From: Apophysomyces variabilis
Lineage: Eukaryota > Mucoromycota > Mucoromycetes > Mucorales > Mucoraceae
Direction of reading: 5' to 3'
Length of the DNA stretch: 64,000 nt
Assembly (NCBI GenBank): GCA_002749535.1
Contig: MZZL01000047.1
Coordinates: 152,042-216,041 of the forward strand
The position numbers and the translations under genes are program-made. Of the stretch, positions 23,838-38,699 are shown one piece after another; within the stretch, counting starts at the first letter, position 1; every line of letters starts with the position of its first letter. Under the pieces are notes generated by a model. That model saw only the letters and a program-made list of their open reading frames with translations, made no database searches and was not told where the DNA came from.

Positions 23838-26800
23838 CACTTTAAATGATCAGTAAGGCGGCTCTCCAATCTCTTTGATGGGAAAAGCGGAAATGGGTAA
23901 AAAAGGTTGGAGTCGAAAAGAAAAACGCGGGGTAAAATCCCAAAAGGTGACTGTCCTTTCCCCACAAACCTTAAAGATGCCCAATCGCGGAGTTCGCTGA
24001 GCCAATGACCGCGGTTACAGACGTCTGTCATATCAAAGACAAACGACGGAATTACTACCGACAAAGTTCGATCACGGTGCAGACTTAAGAAAATAGTCCA
24101 TATAGGAGTAAAAAATATAAGTATCTGACATTTTGACCAAAAAACAACCATGGCATTGGGTCCTCAATACCTTGTACTTGATAATGTACCGCTTGTTCAT
24201 TCCATCGGATAGCACACTCATCAATTTACTAACGACAACGTCCTAAAACGCAGTTGGCTACTGACAGTACTGATTTATATGCTTTATGGGGGCTCAGAGT
24301 AGCCGGCATCTGCCTTTGTATTTTGGAGCGTGGGATAACGTTGATAGCCTTTAAAAAGCGAAACAACGTTTGAAAGTAACTTAATTCATTGCCTTCGCCA
24401 ATCAGTTGGTACCCGTTTTTTTCCTAAAATGACTTTGACATCTCTAATACACATACTAGATTTTCACACGACTCCATGCCTTTATCTGCAATATAAACTA
24501 AATTAGCATGTATTATGGAAATACCGCAGAAAATGTACTAATAAATGCATCCTATTGATTATCTGAGCTAGTAAAATAAATTTTATAGTAGGTGTTGTTG
24601 TCAGCTTTCTTGCAGCATGGGTTCGTCCAACAGTATGACCTACATTATTTAGCACCTGACATGTGTAACAAGATCATCCAATGATGCTTAACTAACTATA
24701 ATGGTCGCAAAACCTTATTCCTTTTGACTTATTAAACTGGTGTGTCACCACCTTATAAAGTCGTGTCGGTCTATAAGTTTAAATGGTTTGTTACCTACTG
24801 TGCCGCATGTTGACGAAGAAAAGATGTCATATCTTCTTATCTAAGGAATAAAACAAACAATCGGAAAATAATTCACTGAAAATGCAACGTCATAGATGTC
24901 TCTAGAGAAGTCATCGAGCAGCGTTCAAATATCATGGTAACAGCAATATGAAATAGGGACTGAAAGGCGCCGAAACGAAATCGCGTAGCCAAGTTAGTCA
25001 ACAAAGCTCTTTTTCAAGAGGCAACGAAACGAAACGAACCATTACGTAACTCATGATTTCTGTTGTGGTGGAATCAAGGAGAGATCCAACAATGTATAGT
25101 AAGAGAAAGCAGACAATTTCAATAAATAGAACGCCTAGTTCATACTTTGCTTTCTTGCAGTGACATATGTCTACCTTGCATATTTATTTGATACACTCTT
25201 TAATAGAGAGGCATTTTAGTAACACTCAGACCGTTGTGCTCTGTGATGATGTTGGTGGCTAGGGTAGTACAAGAAATTGCTCGAACGTGGAGACGTCAGA
25301 CTTCAAGTAAGGAAAACATTACCGGGTCTGTTATTGACCATGCAATGCAATTCCCCTTATTATTCTCATGGAAAGAACCTAAATTCACAAATCCAAATAA
25401 TTATCCTAGGTAAATTAGGTACGATACCACCTACATTTCAGAACAAGAGAGGTCCCTTGAATAACCAGATTTTGGGAAGACAGACACTAGAAGCACAAAC
25501 AAATGAAACAATAGTTTCTGTACGCCCCGATCGTTGTCCTCTCATGCGCGATAAATGAAATGAAATATCATTTTTAGACCCTCAGTTTATGGACATTTCT
25601 GTTATGATCCTATTTGCCTTACTACTGAGGCTTTATGGCACGATAGATAATCTATCACATTCTTCACGGATAAATAGGCAATCTTTCCGGCAGTACATAA
25701 AGCCGAATATGACCTATGACAGATATCTAGCATTGCACTTTCCGATGTCTGGCAGCAAGCTAATTTTTTTCACTCCCCGCCCCGGTGTTCCTTCTCGTCT
25801 TTGGTGGTATCATATCGTTATCTTGCAGGCGCTTTATCTTTTTTTTCGACAGAATAGGCCTTGAAGGGCGGTGAAAATACCCAAAATCTGTCACATGGAA
25901 GGAACACATGGCTTTCTGAATGCATTGCAGAATAGGAGATAAACAACTGTAGTTTAGTCAGCTAAAATTCCTAAGGATGAATTGACTTTTGAAGTTTTGA
26001 ACGTGGGGTTATTTTTCGAGCAATCCCTTACAATACCCGTCATAATGTTTTACCAGGGACAACCTCTCCTCTTTTCTACACCCCATGATGCTACGATTCT
26101 TTTAACGCTTTTTGAGCTGAAGAATCGAATTGGACATATTGAGCGATTAAACTTCTACCGCATATGTTTTGTTTCATACAGTAAAAAACACAAAATTGGT
26201 AACCAACTGTCCGTCAAAGTGATCTGAAAGGGTAGGAAGAACTCTCTGTCTGTTCATTCTAGCACGTGGATATCTCAACATGTTGGTCAATCCCACGGAG
26301 ACTGGGGATTGACGGTGGAAAAGGGAGTTATATATACACTCACTCCAACATACTGAGATAAGGCGGCAAGGAGAGACTGCATCATCAGGGCTGGAGCTTG
26401 CGGTAGTAGACCAGCATCCCTATTGCCGCAATCGCGGAAACTAGAGACAATGAATTGGCTTGTTTAAAGGGACAGATCGTGAAGAAAGACGATATGCAAC
26501 TTCTCAGAATTAGTAGCTAAGTAACAGAGCATAAACTTGCTATTCTGCATCATGTCGCTTCATTGTTTTGCAGCAAGCATAGAATTTCTTCCCACATTGA
26601 ACACTGTAGTTAGATACTATGATAATCTTTTCTAAACGTTGTCCGATGCACGATGATATGATTTCGAGCTAAGGAAAAACGATGAATGTTAATACTTTAG
26701 TTCGACAGATCATCATTCATGAAAGGAAAATCGTCTCTGTAAAGATGATGATCATCGTGTAATAAGGATCCATACACGATAAAGTTTGCCGCTAGCCAAA

Positions 26801-27062
26801 CTAAATGGGGGTTGTAAAAGCATTATCTTGACTCTGTCGGAAGAGTTTCAAATACCCACCGTAGACAGTTGAATGAGTGCATATGCTTTTGTGTCACTTC
26901 CTGACATCCCTTTTTTTATAATGCTCGTGCTGAATTACATCTTGTTGACGCAGGCTAGTATAAATACCTAAACTACAACGATATGGATAAAGTTTCAGCT
27001 TTTCTCTTCTTCTCTTTGCTGCCCTCCCTCTTTTTCTTTCCCTTTTATCCTATTCTTGGATC
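23838..27062. other. 3.2-kb interval with decayed coding remnants
   Basis: Upstream flank of the CSL gene (minus strand) and of the acidic protein gene (plus strand). Protein-like stretches occur at about 25244-25412 (frame containing VARVVQEIARTWRRQTSSKE), 25590-25860 and 25975-26130, the last resembling Rad9-type checkpoint proteins. None forms a gene I can splice. A CT-rich leader directly precedes the ATG at 27063. Confidence 0.4.
25975..26130 (+). pseudogene. Rad9-like remnant (tentative)
   Basis: The plus-strand frame reads DELTFEVLNVGLFFEQSLTI then PVIMFYQGQPLLFSTP. In Rad9-family checkpoint clamp subunits a block of the form F-x-x-x-L-x-F-x-E-S-x-x-I-P-V-x-x-x-F-x-x-x-G-x-P-L-x-F-S occurs near the end of the PCNA-like part. 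Only this one block is recognisable, the flanking frames are broken, and there is no start nearby, so a decayed copy is more likely than a gene. The assignment is a motif-memory inference. Confidence 0.25.
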
Positions 27063-28371
27063 ATGTCTGCTAACGCTGTGCCAGATCAGACGATAAACCA
27101 AGCTCAGATCGAGAATGGAACTGAGACTGAGCAGGAGATCCCCACCACAAACGAGCCAGAAGCTCAGGAAGTGACCGACAACACGACCAGCGCAGTAGAG
27201 ACGCCTGCGGCTGCTGACACAGTTCAACAAGCAGCAGGAGAAGAATCGGCTCCTGTTAGCAATGGAAAGACGAGCCCCAAGCTTCGCTTGTTTAACCCTT
27301 TTGCTAAGACAGCGAAAAAGGAAGATGGCTCTGGGAAGGAAGAAGTGACGGATGAAACACCGGTTCCTCCATCATCCACTTCCACAGAACAACCAAAGGC
27401 GCCTGAAAGAAGAAAGTCTAAAGGATTCGGAAGCCTCTTCTTCTCCAGAAACAAGGTAAGAAAAAAATACACACTGAAAATGATGTTTGCGTGTTTTTCC
27501 TTTGTACATATGCATTGGGTACTGACCGATTGATGCAGTGCAGTAGTCCCAAGAATGAGGAAACACAACAAGTGAGTGCAGCAGAGACTGGTCCAGTCGA
27601 ATTGCCTCAAATTGAGCAGTTGCAGCCTATTGAAACCTCCACAGTGGTAAACCAAGATGGTGAAAGCAATCCTGCTGTCACTACAACCCCTGCTGCTGGT
27701 GGTGAGAATGAAGAGCAGGCGGTCGCCGCCGAGGCTTCTGATCATCAATCGCCATCGGATGCAGAAAAGCAGGTCGCAACCGAAACGATTGACCTACCCG
27801 TCGGTCCCAGTGAACCCAAGCGCCAGTCCTTTATCAGCAAGCTCTTCAGCAAGAAAAAGGAAGATCGAATTGAAGTCAAGGAGGAATCTCAACCTCAAGA
27901 GACAGCCCAGCCAGACGAACAAGGTAAAAACAAGAGACAACATGGAAAGACATGGCCATGGATATTACCGTTCATTCTCATGCCGATTTTTCTTTGAATT
28001 ATATAGACGAACAACAACAGCAACAACCCACTCAGGAAGAGTCGGCTGCCCCTGCTTTAGAGGAAAACAAGGAGATCGATCGTCCTTCTTCTCCTCTTGG
28101 CAGATTGACAGAACTTTTCTCTAAGATTCCACGATTGGACAAGAAGCCTACTTCCACATCGGGACTCAAGTCCACCTCCGCCGTTGAGGCCGATGCAGAG
28201 ACAGAAGCGGAAGCCGAGGTTGAAACAGCCAAAACGCAACCACCCGCAGCAGCAGAGGAAGAGACACCTGCAGCAGTAGAGACCGCAGAAGACGAAACAG
28301 AACATGCGACGGCCACTGCTGCCACACCTGCTGTTCCTATCACGGCCCCACCCGCCATTGCTACAGCATAA
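27063..28371 (+). CDS. disordered acidic Pro/Ala/Glu/Thr-rich protein with recurrent LFSK-type motifs
   Basis: Three exons: 27063-27455, 27539-27923 and 28007-28371; 380 aa. No folded domain is visible: the protein is mostly Glu, Ala, Thr, Pro, Ser and Gln. Against this background four short basic-aromatic motifs recur at wide spacing: LRLFNPFAKTAKKED, SKGFGSLFFSRNK, QSFISKLFSKKKEDR and LTELFSKIPRLDKKP. Each pairs a Phe-containing hydrophobic core with Lys or Arg, like repeated short linear motifs or weak membrane- or partner-binding helices. It has no signal peptide or TM segment. Convergent with the mitochondrial Hsp70 gene, about 550 bp apart. Function unknown. The model is well supported by open frames and splice sites. 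Confidence 0.75.
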
Positions 28372-28922
28372 AGTTTTTTTGCACTACAATGCACAAACAA
28401 AGAGAGAGAAAAACACACACACATGCCTATACATATACAAACACAAAATCCCCACAGTTGTGTGGTATCTTCTTGTTTTTTTTCCATTGATCATTAGTTA
28501 GCCTTCCTAATTATTTTCTTTTTGCAAAGCAAACCGAACAAAGTCATTTATCTGCTAAATACGAGATATACTATGGACTACTTTTCAGATATTGTGTTTG
28601 AACATGAGCAAAGATGATCGTTAGTTATTTTCTTTTTCCGTTATCTAAAACTGGATGCTTTCAGAGCATATTCATATGCCACGCAACTGATTGATTCATT
28701 GAGTCACTTCACTTGTATTTTTAATCGAGCATTGCGCACAGCTTTTAATAACGATAAAAGACCAAAAATATTTCATTTTGTTATACATTTACAGGTGCCC
28801 AATTTATCGTTGGGGCTTTTATATTCTTTTAGCTTTTGGAAAGGGGTGGATGTTGGAGATAGATTCGTCTATTACATGTCTACTTTTTTATATCGGTTTC
28901 TCGGAAAAAGGGACTAGTAAGC
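28372..28922. other. intergenic between convergent genes
   Basis: Presumed 3' UTRs of the acidic protein gene (+) and mitochondrial Hsp70 (-); includes a short (CA)n tract near 28413. Nothing else seen. Confidence 0.5.
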
Positions 28923-31165
<2,243 letters not shown>

Positions 31166-31246
31166 GGTATCAACAGTAAGGGAAAAAGAGAGGGAAAGAA
31201 CAGGTTTGCTGAGAAAAACCACACGTATTAAAAAGGCCGGGGTAAC

Positions 31247-31256
31247 AGAATATTCT
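31247..31256. promoter_or_regulatory. heat-shock-element-like palindrome upstream of mitochondrial Hsp70
   Basis: AGAATATTCT is a perfect palindrome with the nGAAnnTTCn arrangement bound by heat shock factor. It is about 85 bp upstream of the Hsp70 ATG at 31165, and a looser GAA/TTC-containing stretch lies just beyond (31270-31280). Hsp70 genes are commonly HSF-controlled. Confidence 0.5.
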
Positions 31257-34200
31257 AGGTACCAAACCTCGAAAATTTTTTAAGCGGCGGCTGAGTTAAC
31301 GGGAACGGCCGTCACTGGTTCTTTTTGGATCCAGATGAACAAAATGTTTAGCCATACAAAACAAATCCTATCAATGAAAAGTCGTGATAGGCTTATAGTA
31401 CCACACATAACCCATCGGATTTTTTCCATTTCGGAACGAAGAATGAAACCGACAGTTACGGAACAAAAGTCAGAGAGGGAAATGCCAGAGCAAAGAAAAC
31501 CATATCATCTCCCCACGGAGGCCCTGTAATTATCAGACTAAGTCATCATGAATACAACGTCGGAGTGTTGCCCAGGACAAACGTCGATCCAGGTTAGAAC
31601 AGGATCTTAAAATATCTATATATGCTCATTGCTAAGGACGAGGTTCATATCACAAGTGGACCGCCCTTTACAAGTTTGATTTCTGGTAAGTATATATCAA
31701 TGGCATCTGATCGATTGCATCGTTTGAGAGATAAATATGGCGGTAGCTGTGATGCCCCGCTGATCTGATAACGATGCAGAGTAGAAGCGATTACTCCGCT
31801 AATACGTATGATGTCTACTTTGGCAGGCCTTTCTGTGATCGAAACATAGCTAAGACAAGTCTCCGTTCGCGCTTTGATAGCAGATGCTTATGAGAATTGA
31901 GCAAGCTTGGACCAATTAAGTAGACTGCTGGAGTTTTGAAGCTAAGAAGTTTGTCTGTAATCTAAGAAAAAGCTAATAAGGAAAAGAGACGTGACATCTA
32001 CCGAGAAAATAGTATCGGCAATGGATCATTGAGAATTCAGAACAATTTCAACATTGGTGCATATGCAAGTCTGCTTTTCATTGATATGTCTACTTAGAGA
32101 CATGCTCTCATAATCCTGTTGTCCGTACTAAAAAAGAAGGGAAAAGATCCGCCACGGCATTTCTTTACTTTTTTGCTATTATATATTTATCAGCTTTACA
32201 ATTAAAGCATTTGCGGAGAACTTAAAGGATACCAGGGCAACAGCGGGATCCAAAGGTTTCGTATGTTCCCACGCTTCCTAACGGGTTTGGCCTGGAGAGT
32301 TGTTTTTCTTTCAGATCGGCTATAGTTATCGAACACAGAAGCTCCTCGTTATCGTGAAGAATACTTTTCCTTTTTCAAGCCTTTCGGTGAATTCATTATC
32401 CTGGAATCATGCGCTAAAGATAGTCTGAATTTCGTTTGTTCACTTTTGTGTGTCTAAGAGTAGACCGCGTTCAGGGCAAGAAAGAAATTGGAACGCCAGT
32501 TCCGGGCAAAAAGCTAGTATTTGAAAGTAGTATTGCACCAATTTTGACATGAAAACATCAACACAATATACGTTTCTTCCGACAAATTCCTCCTGCTCTC
32601 GAGATAGGAAAGGTTTTCACATATGAAATTTCAATCAACGTAATGGATACCCTATCTAAATACCGCTTACCGTAAAGCAAGCATACTATTGTTTAGTTTG
32701 CTAGTAAAAGATGGCTTTAGCAAGCTTTGGCCATTATTTTACTTTCACAGAGTCCTAAGCATTGTTACGGAAGGGTGTTGTTAGCATTACGGAGAAGTCC
32801 CTACTAGGCAATTTGCCCTTCCTTTTACGTCAACAAAATAGGCATCTAGCCAAAAGTTTCCCCGTAACATGGCACCTTTATATTCGAAGGGTTTCATTTT
32901 ACGGGCTAACGGAGCGTATTAAATAAGCTCACAAACGATATTGGGTGTCTTTGCCAAAGTAAAAGACTGACATAATCATAGAAATATGCCTATGTATTAT
33001 CTTATGATAATACCGAGGCTCTTTTGTGAGGAATACTTAGCTGTAAAACTGTCTTACTACAAAGACAAGGATGCATTATTACTCAAACCCATTTTGTGTC
33101 ACCGAAAACCGCCTTATTCTCCCCTATCGACAAAACAAGGACCCTTGACGATGATTCTTCATTGGTGCGCTGGTTCACAAGCTGGCCCTTGTATGACCTC
33201 ATACCACACTTTTTCCCTTTCCCTCCCTCCCCCCTCTTTTCTCCAATGAACAAATGTTTCCATTGCCAAGACCAATGACTTTTTCTTCTTCACAGTATGA
33301 TAACTTGTTTAGCCATGACGACATGAACAGTTACTCCTTTCTAAAACATAACCCATCTTGACGTCATTGCTAGTTGTAAGCTCGGGAAGTCAGTCACGAA
33401 TTAAACGAACTTCATAGGCGATTCGATTTTTGATATAAAAAGAAAACATTCTGCTTGTAATGCAAAAAATCAGATAGAACAGCTATTCTAAAGTTTAAAG
33501 TTGCTGTAGATAGCATCTTTTTTCTTTTTCTGTGGCAGTAAAATGATGGTGAGAAAGACCATCTACGTGACTGTTGTCTCCTCAGCTATTTCTGAAACCG
33601 ATCCGGTTTTCCTTAAACATTTTTAATGCATCAAACCATATCTGATAAATGACGTGCTTTTTTTTGTGTGTTCTTTGTTATGAATGCAGTTCCCCATGGA
33701 AACACACAGATAACCAAAGGTAAAAAATCTTATGCCTGTATAAAAGAAGAAAAGGCGCTTAATTGTGCAGTAAGGGAAAAGCAAATGCATGAAGCAGAGG
33801 CAGAGGACGGGGTTTCTCAAAGGGAGCAAGGAAACTGCGTCAATCCAGAGAAAGCCATGAAGAGGGTGTCTTTGATCATCACAAGCCGAGATCTATTGAG
33901 ACGCCGATGCTTTGGATAGGCAGATAGTCAAGAATGTTCCGCAATGGACCGAAAAGTATGCCAAGCCAAATGGGATTGGGAAGGATAAATTGCAGGACTC
34001 TTTTTGAGTCAACGCAGTGTCCGTCTCGGATACAAATACGGCAAGATAGAACGCTATGCTAGGAACGTTAACTGGGGAATGATGTGATTTGTTGATAGGC
34101 ACGCGTATTTCTCTCTTTCTCTCTCTATGGTTTACGCGCTGCGTGGCTGACCGATCTGGTGGAACATTGGCTAAGTCTAAGTTGTTTTACCGAACTTATT

Positions 34201-34875
34201 CTCTCATCACTTAGCAGGCATAAGAGAGACGCTGAGATCACTGTCACTGAATTCCTAGGGAAACTCCTTGTTTCAGGAATAAGATAAAAGAAATTCCCCA
34301 CTTCTTTTGCATATGGTATCTCACATTCCTTTTCATTCGCACTTCTTCACATCTAATGTATGTGAGAGAGACCGTGTGCGTAATGCGGAACCATCCAGAG
34401 TAGAGAGCATAATATTTTGGGCGATCACGAGCTTGGTATGAATAAAAAGGATTAGATCATTGCTCCAAAAACAAAAACCCCGCAGAAACAGAAACACACC
34501 TCTTCTTAGAGCGAGTTGCATTGTCTTGTCATCATCATCATGACATAACCACATCAATGGTATATCATATTGATTAATAATTTTTTAAACTTAATGAAGC
34601 TTAGAATGAGCATGGCAACGACGAGTTTCCGTCTTAAAAGCTGTCTGATGTTTGTTTCAATTGAAAAAGAGTTGACAATACCAAAACAATGCCCCCTTAA
34701 GTTTCCCACACTTAGGCCTGCAGAAGGATGGTTTCGTATCACAGTCAGAAAAAGCCTATAAATTAAAGCACCCTGCTCTCTAAATTTCAGCTTCTCTTTC
34801 CCAGAACGAGCTATTGGCCATCTTTTCTTTTAGTTCTTCTTCTTCTCTTTATGTGCAAGATAGTATCGCACAAGC
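31257..34875. other. gene-poor 3.6-kb stretch
   Basis: AT-rich sequence between divergent Hsp70 (-) and the small C2H2 gene (+). Several open frames under 90 codons (for example 32986-33249 and 33668-33919) lack domains and protein-like composition. No RNA gene recognised. Confidence 0.45.
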
Positions 34876-35175
34876 ATGGCAAGCCAACTCCAAATGAAAC
34901 CAGCTTCGTTCCTCCTCACGCATAGTCATAAGCATTCCTCCTATCAAACTCGTTGGCCATTGGATGAATTCCAAGAGGAATTCATGGCATCCGCAACGAC
35001 CACCGCCCATTCGACTTTTGCATTGCATAACCCACCAGCTCTACTTGCTCACCATTCACCCACAATGTCCCATCGCCGTTCTCCGGTTCTCCGGTGTACC
35101 ATCTGCCAACGACGGTTTCATTCACTTGGCAACCTTGCTAACCACCAACAACTCTATCAGCATCTATCTCATTAA
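34876..35175 (+). CDS. small single-C2H2 zinc finger protein
   Basis: Intronless 99-aa frame with an ATG and a CT-rich leader. The first 70 residues are His/Ser/Thr/Pro-rich and without fold. The C-terminus is one C2H2 finger: CTICQRRFHSLGNLANHQQL then YQH, i.e. C-x2-C-x12-H-x5-H with the usual Phe and Leu core residues. A single C-terminal finger in so short a protein could bind DNA weakly, bind a partner, or be the remnant of a longer regulator. CT-rich sequence follows at 35239-35262. Neighbour on the right is convergent (DUF4396, -). Confidence 0.6.
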   Translation: MASQLQMKPASFLLTHSHKHSSYQTRWPLDEFQEEFMASATTTAHSTFALHNPPALLAHHSPTMSHRRSPVLRCTICQRRFHSLGNLANHQQLYQHLSH

Positions 35176-35528
35176 TAACCCTTCTCTCCGTCTCTGTTCA
35201 ATTGCATTTCTGTACATAGCCCTTACTCTTTTACTTTACTCTCTCTCTCTCTCTCTCTCCTTTTTTTCTTTCCATTTCTATTATCTTCTAGCACAGTAAA
35301 GGCGAGACGCTTTGTAATTGTTTATAAAGAATAGTAATTTTTTTCGTCATGCCAAGAAAATCATAGCATCACCAACCTTGATTTTCTAAGTCAAATGTGT
35401 GCGTTCCGATTTTCTTTTTAGCATTCGACCATGGTTGGAAAATTCATAAACTTTGTTAAGCAAAAAAAAAAAAAAGCTTTTGAATGCACCTTTTTTCTTA
35501 TGCTTAAGGGGGGGGAACTCTATATTTT
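35176..35528. other. intergenic between convergent genes
   Basis: Contains a CT repeat (about 35239-35262), an A-run and an oligo-G run; no gene seen. Confidence 0.5.
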
Positions 35529-36255
35529 TCAGTGACATGCTTTGCCTAATGCCTTTAGACGCCAATAATTATAGGGTAACGGCACGGAAAATCCTGCTAC
35601 CGTGCTTGCAGCCGCGGCTAACCAGAAATTGGGGTCATGGAAGGTGACTTGGCCGCCTGTCAGGTGCCAGTCCACCACGTTTTCTGCTAATTCCATCGCA
35701 CACATCGAGACAAAACTCATACTCATGGCAGCCTTGAACGCATCACGATATGGAACACCCATTGAACGACGTAAAAGAACGGTTTCCAGAATTAAAGACG
35801 TCGATATGCCTGCCACCTTGCATGAACCCCCCCCCACAAAAAAAATGAGAATATAGCATAAGAGAAAAGACAAGAAACCTTACCATCGCTGCAGCTGTAC
35901 ATAACACAGGCGATAGGGTAGGATGATGCAGTTGTAGATACCACATGGTAGAGAAGTCACCCGTCGTACATCCAATAAGACATCTTTGTGTTCATCATTG
36001 AGAATGAGCCAACCGTGTTTCTCCGGATAGAGAGCATTTCTTTTTGTACCTGAAGGTATTAATTCTTGTCCGTTGCCATGTTACCGGATCGGACCAAAAA
36101 GCAAGACTGGTCACAGGACTTTTGTCAGGTTCTTTTTGTTTATGACAGCAAGACGATGATGACCGAACGGCTGTAGTTCTTAAATAACGTGTCGTTGCAC
36201 CTGACCATGTCCGCCATCCAAGCATGCGATGCGAACCTAATGACATGGAGAACAT
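35529..36255 (-). CDS. DUF4396-domain membrane protein, probably mitochondrial
   Basis: Three exons: 36255-36050, 35983-35884 and 35816-35529, 197 aa. The N-terminus (MFSMSLGSHRMLGWRTWSGA and following, Arg/Ser-rich, no acidic residues) looks like a mitochondrial presequence. Exon 2 gives RCLIGCTTGDFSTMWYLQ, the Cys/Asp-containing signature of DUF4396 proteins. Later helices GISTSLILETVLLRR, AFKAAMSMSFVSMCAMELAE and FWLAAAASTVAGFSVPLPYN complete the usual four-helix membrane layout, with the conserved ME and the PLPYNYWRLK end. Biochemical role is not established for this family. Its neighbour upstream on the same strand is the STK32-type kinase. The third acceptor follows an unusual oligo-G run (35828-35836 on the opposite strand as C). 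Confidence 0.75.
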
Positions 36256-37053
36256 GGTTGGATCAGCCAAAATCAAAGGAACAATAGGAAACAGAGAGAG
36301 AAAGAAAGAAAGTTTGAAGGAATAAATAAAAAAAATGAGGCGGGAGGAAACGGGCGAATGGAGTCATCCATGATATATACATGAGCACTTTGTGCCGTGC
36401 GCGGAATAACGGGCTTTTTCCTTCGAAGAAAAAAGAAAGCAATTCATATAGCAACAACAGTTACTTTCTAAAATGTTTTTGTGTATCTAAGGGACAAGGC
36501 AACGAAAGAAGATAAACACGCTAGCAGCGTGTACCTCGGACACCTTTCATGCTCTAATATGAAGTACGGCGACCCCATATCCATACCTCTTCCATTACAA
36601 TGGCCTTGCACGAGCAACGAACATACTATGTGTCCCACGTTGGCAATGTAATCTCACATGCTGCATGATCATTCATTTTATATATTGATTTATTTAGATA
36701 TCCCAGTTGATTTGCAATTCAATTTTGGGTGATCTCAGAGGGCACAGTACTTTTAGTAGGAACGTGTCGTTCGCTGCCTACCCATGATGGATCCAAGCTT
36801 GTGGAACGTAAAACCATGTTTAATAAAGGTTATCGATCAGTACCTGTCAAAAGGTGGGATTGAAAGAGAAAAAGAGGAACTATGTACGAAGTAATTTGTA
36901 CAAGAAAAGTAAAAAAAAATACTACTTATAAAAGAAAAAAAGAATAACGAGCACCGTTGCCTTTGGATCTGGTATGGCTTCACTTATTTTAAGCAGAAAA
37001 AGGTAATAAGAAAAGAGAGGGTGAGCGGAGGATACCTTGGACAGGATTGGCGA
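36256..37053. other. 800-bp intergenic region
   Basis: 5' flank of the DUF4396 gene and 3' flank of the kinase gene (both minus strand). AT-rich, with purine-rich stretches; nothing further recognised. Confidence 0.5.
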
Positions 37054-38699
37054 TCATCTTTTATCAGTTGCAACACATGCATCCCCTTTGCCGTCGTCGG
37101 TTGTGGGGGCCAACATGTAACCTTTTGATCGATATCTGCTCTGCTCCAAACAGGCATGTAACTTCTTGAATGATGGTATATCTGGAGACGTTGGTATGGG
37201 CCAACTCCTCCTGCGGGAAGCGCTCTTTTCATTTTTCTTTGTGTGGTCATAGACTAAAAAGTTTTCTTCCATCGTTTGTCTCCAACGTGCATTTTCTGTT
37301 ACTGGCTGTGTCGTGTTACAATTCGCCTTGGAAACCATTGGTCGCTTGTGTGAACGTAGAGGAGGTTCCTCTAGAAGGAACTCTTCCAGATTATGCACCG
37401 GATCGAAGTTGAAGAGCTGAGACTACATGGAATCCAACAGAAAACGTCCACACAGATGGTTAGGGCGTCTTGCATAACGAAAGAATATAAGTTACATACG
37501 TTGGGTTTGTAAGGTGGTATTTCTTGTTTGCTTTCTAGCAGGTCCCAACGTAACCCTCGAAACCATGAATGGCTTTTAAATTTTTCAAAACCTTGAGGAC
37601 CACAGCCCAATCTTTGGTAAGGCGATTTGGTTAGGAGCTATCAGATTTTTTTTTTCTTTTTGGTTAGCCCTTCCATGGTCAACGCACAGGTTAAAAACCA
37701 AAAAACAGAAAAAAGGCTTACCCCTGCCAGAACATCGAGGCAGTCAGCGGACACAAGGTTGTACACATTATCGGGGAATCGAAGTGGATCTTTGACAATT
37801 GATGCCTTCAGAAGCTCACTGGATGGGGCCATAAAAGGACGCTAAGATAAAAAGAGAGAGAGAGAAAAAAAAGGAGAAAAACAAAAATGTTAAGCATCAC
37901 CCGCTTCGAATCGGCAGATCTTTTTTTCCTTACTTTTCCAAACAAAAGTTCATAAGCGACCACGCCGAGGCTCCACCAATCCACGGAAGTGGTATAGCCT
38001 TTACTAGACAAGATTTCAGGTGCCATATAAGCGGCTGAGCCTGCCATGGACCATCGGCAAGGATGTTCTTTGTCAAAGTAGGTGGCAACATTAAAATCAC
38101 TGAGATGTGCATACCCCTTGTCATCCAGCAGGATATTGTCAGGCTTGATATCACTAAAAAAAAAAATCCAAGATCAGCCATGCATATGCAGGATTGAAAA
38201 GCCCCGCTCCGATGATACCGATGGGCAATCCGCTGTTGATGGAGGTAATTTAAACCCAAGGCGATATTAGCAACATAGAATCGGACTTGGAGTTCTTTCA
38301 GAGGTCCGCGTCGCTGGAGCAGGTACCGAAGGTCACCACCAAGCATAAGATCCAAAACCATAAACAGATGCTCCTCATCCTGGAATGCATAACGCAGGTT
38401 CACCACAAGAGGATGATCTATTTCCTCCAACATTTTGCGTTCTGCAATGATGTTGTTGATCATTTTCAGTTTGATACATACGTCTTTGCTCATATATTTT
38501 AACGCAAAACGACGTCCTGTTCCTTTATGCTGGACAATGCGCACTTTGCCATAGTTGCCCACCCCAATGACGCGCAGGGTATGAAAGTGGCTCAGCTCGA
38601 CTTCTGCAAACAAAAGTCAACAAGGCGAGGTATGCCCATTGGGTGCGAACCTTCGTTTGCATAGTCCACCATGTCTTGTTTGCAGCATGTAGCTCCCAT
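37054..38699 (-). CDS. STK32/YANK-type AGC Ser/Thr protein kinase
   Basis: Six exons: 38699-38651, 38603-38219, 38153-37934, 37841-37722, 37637-37500 and 37416-37054, 424 aa. MGATCC at the start offers an N-myristoylation Gly2 with adjacent cysteines for palmitoylation, as in animal YANK kinases. Kinase motifs in order: Gly loop IGVGNYGKV, Lys in RFALKYM, catalytic loop AHRDIKPDN, LSDFNVA (DFN instead of DFG, a hallmark of the STK32 family), MAPE, DWWSLGVVAYELLFGK and the C-lobe QRLG. The family's C-terminal region NFDPVHNLEEFLLEEPPLR follows, then a basic tail. Membrane-attached signalling kinase; substrates unknown. All junctions are GT-AG and in frame. Confidence 0.92.
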
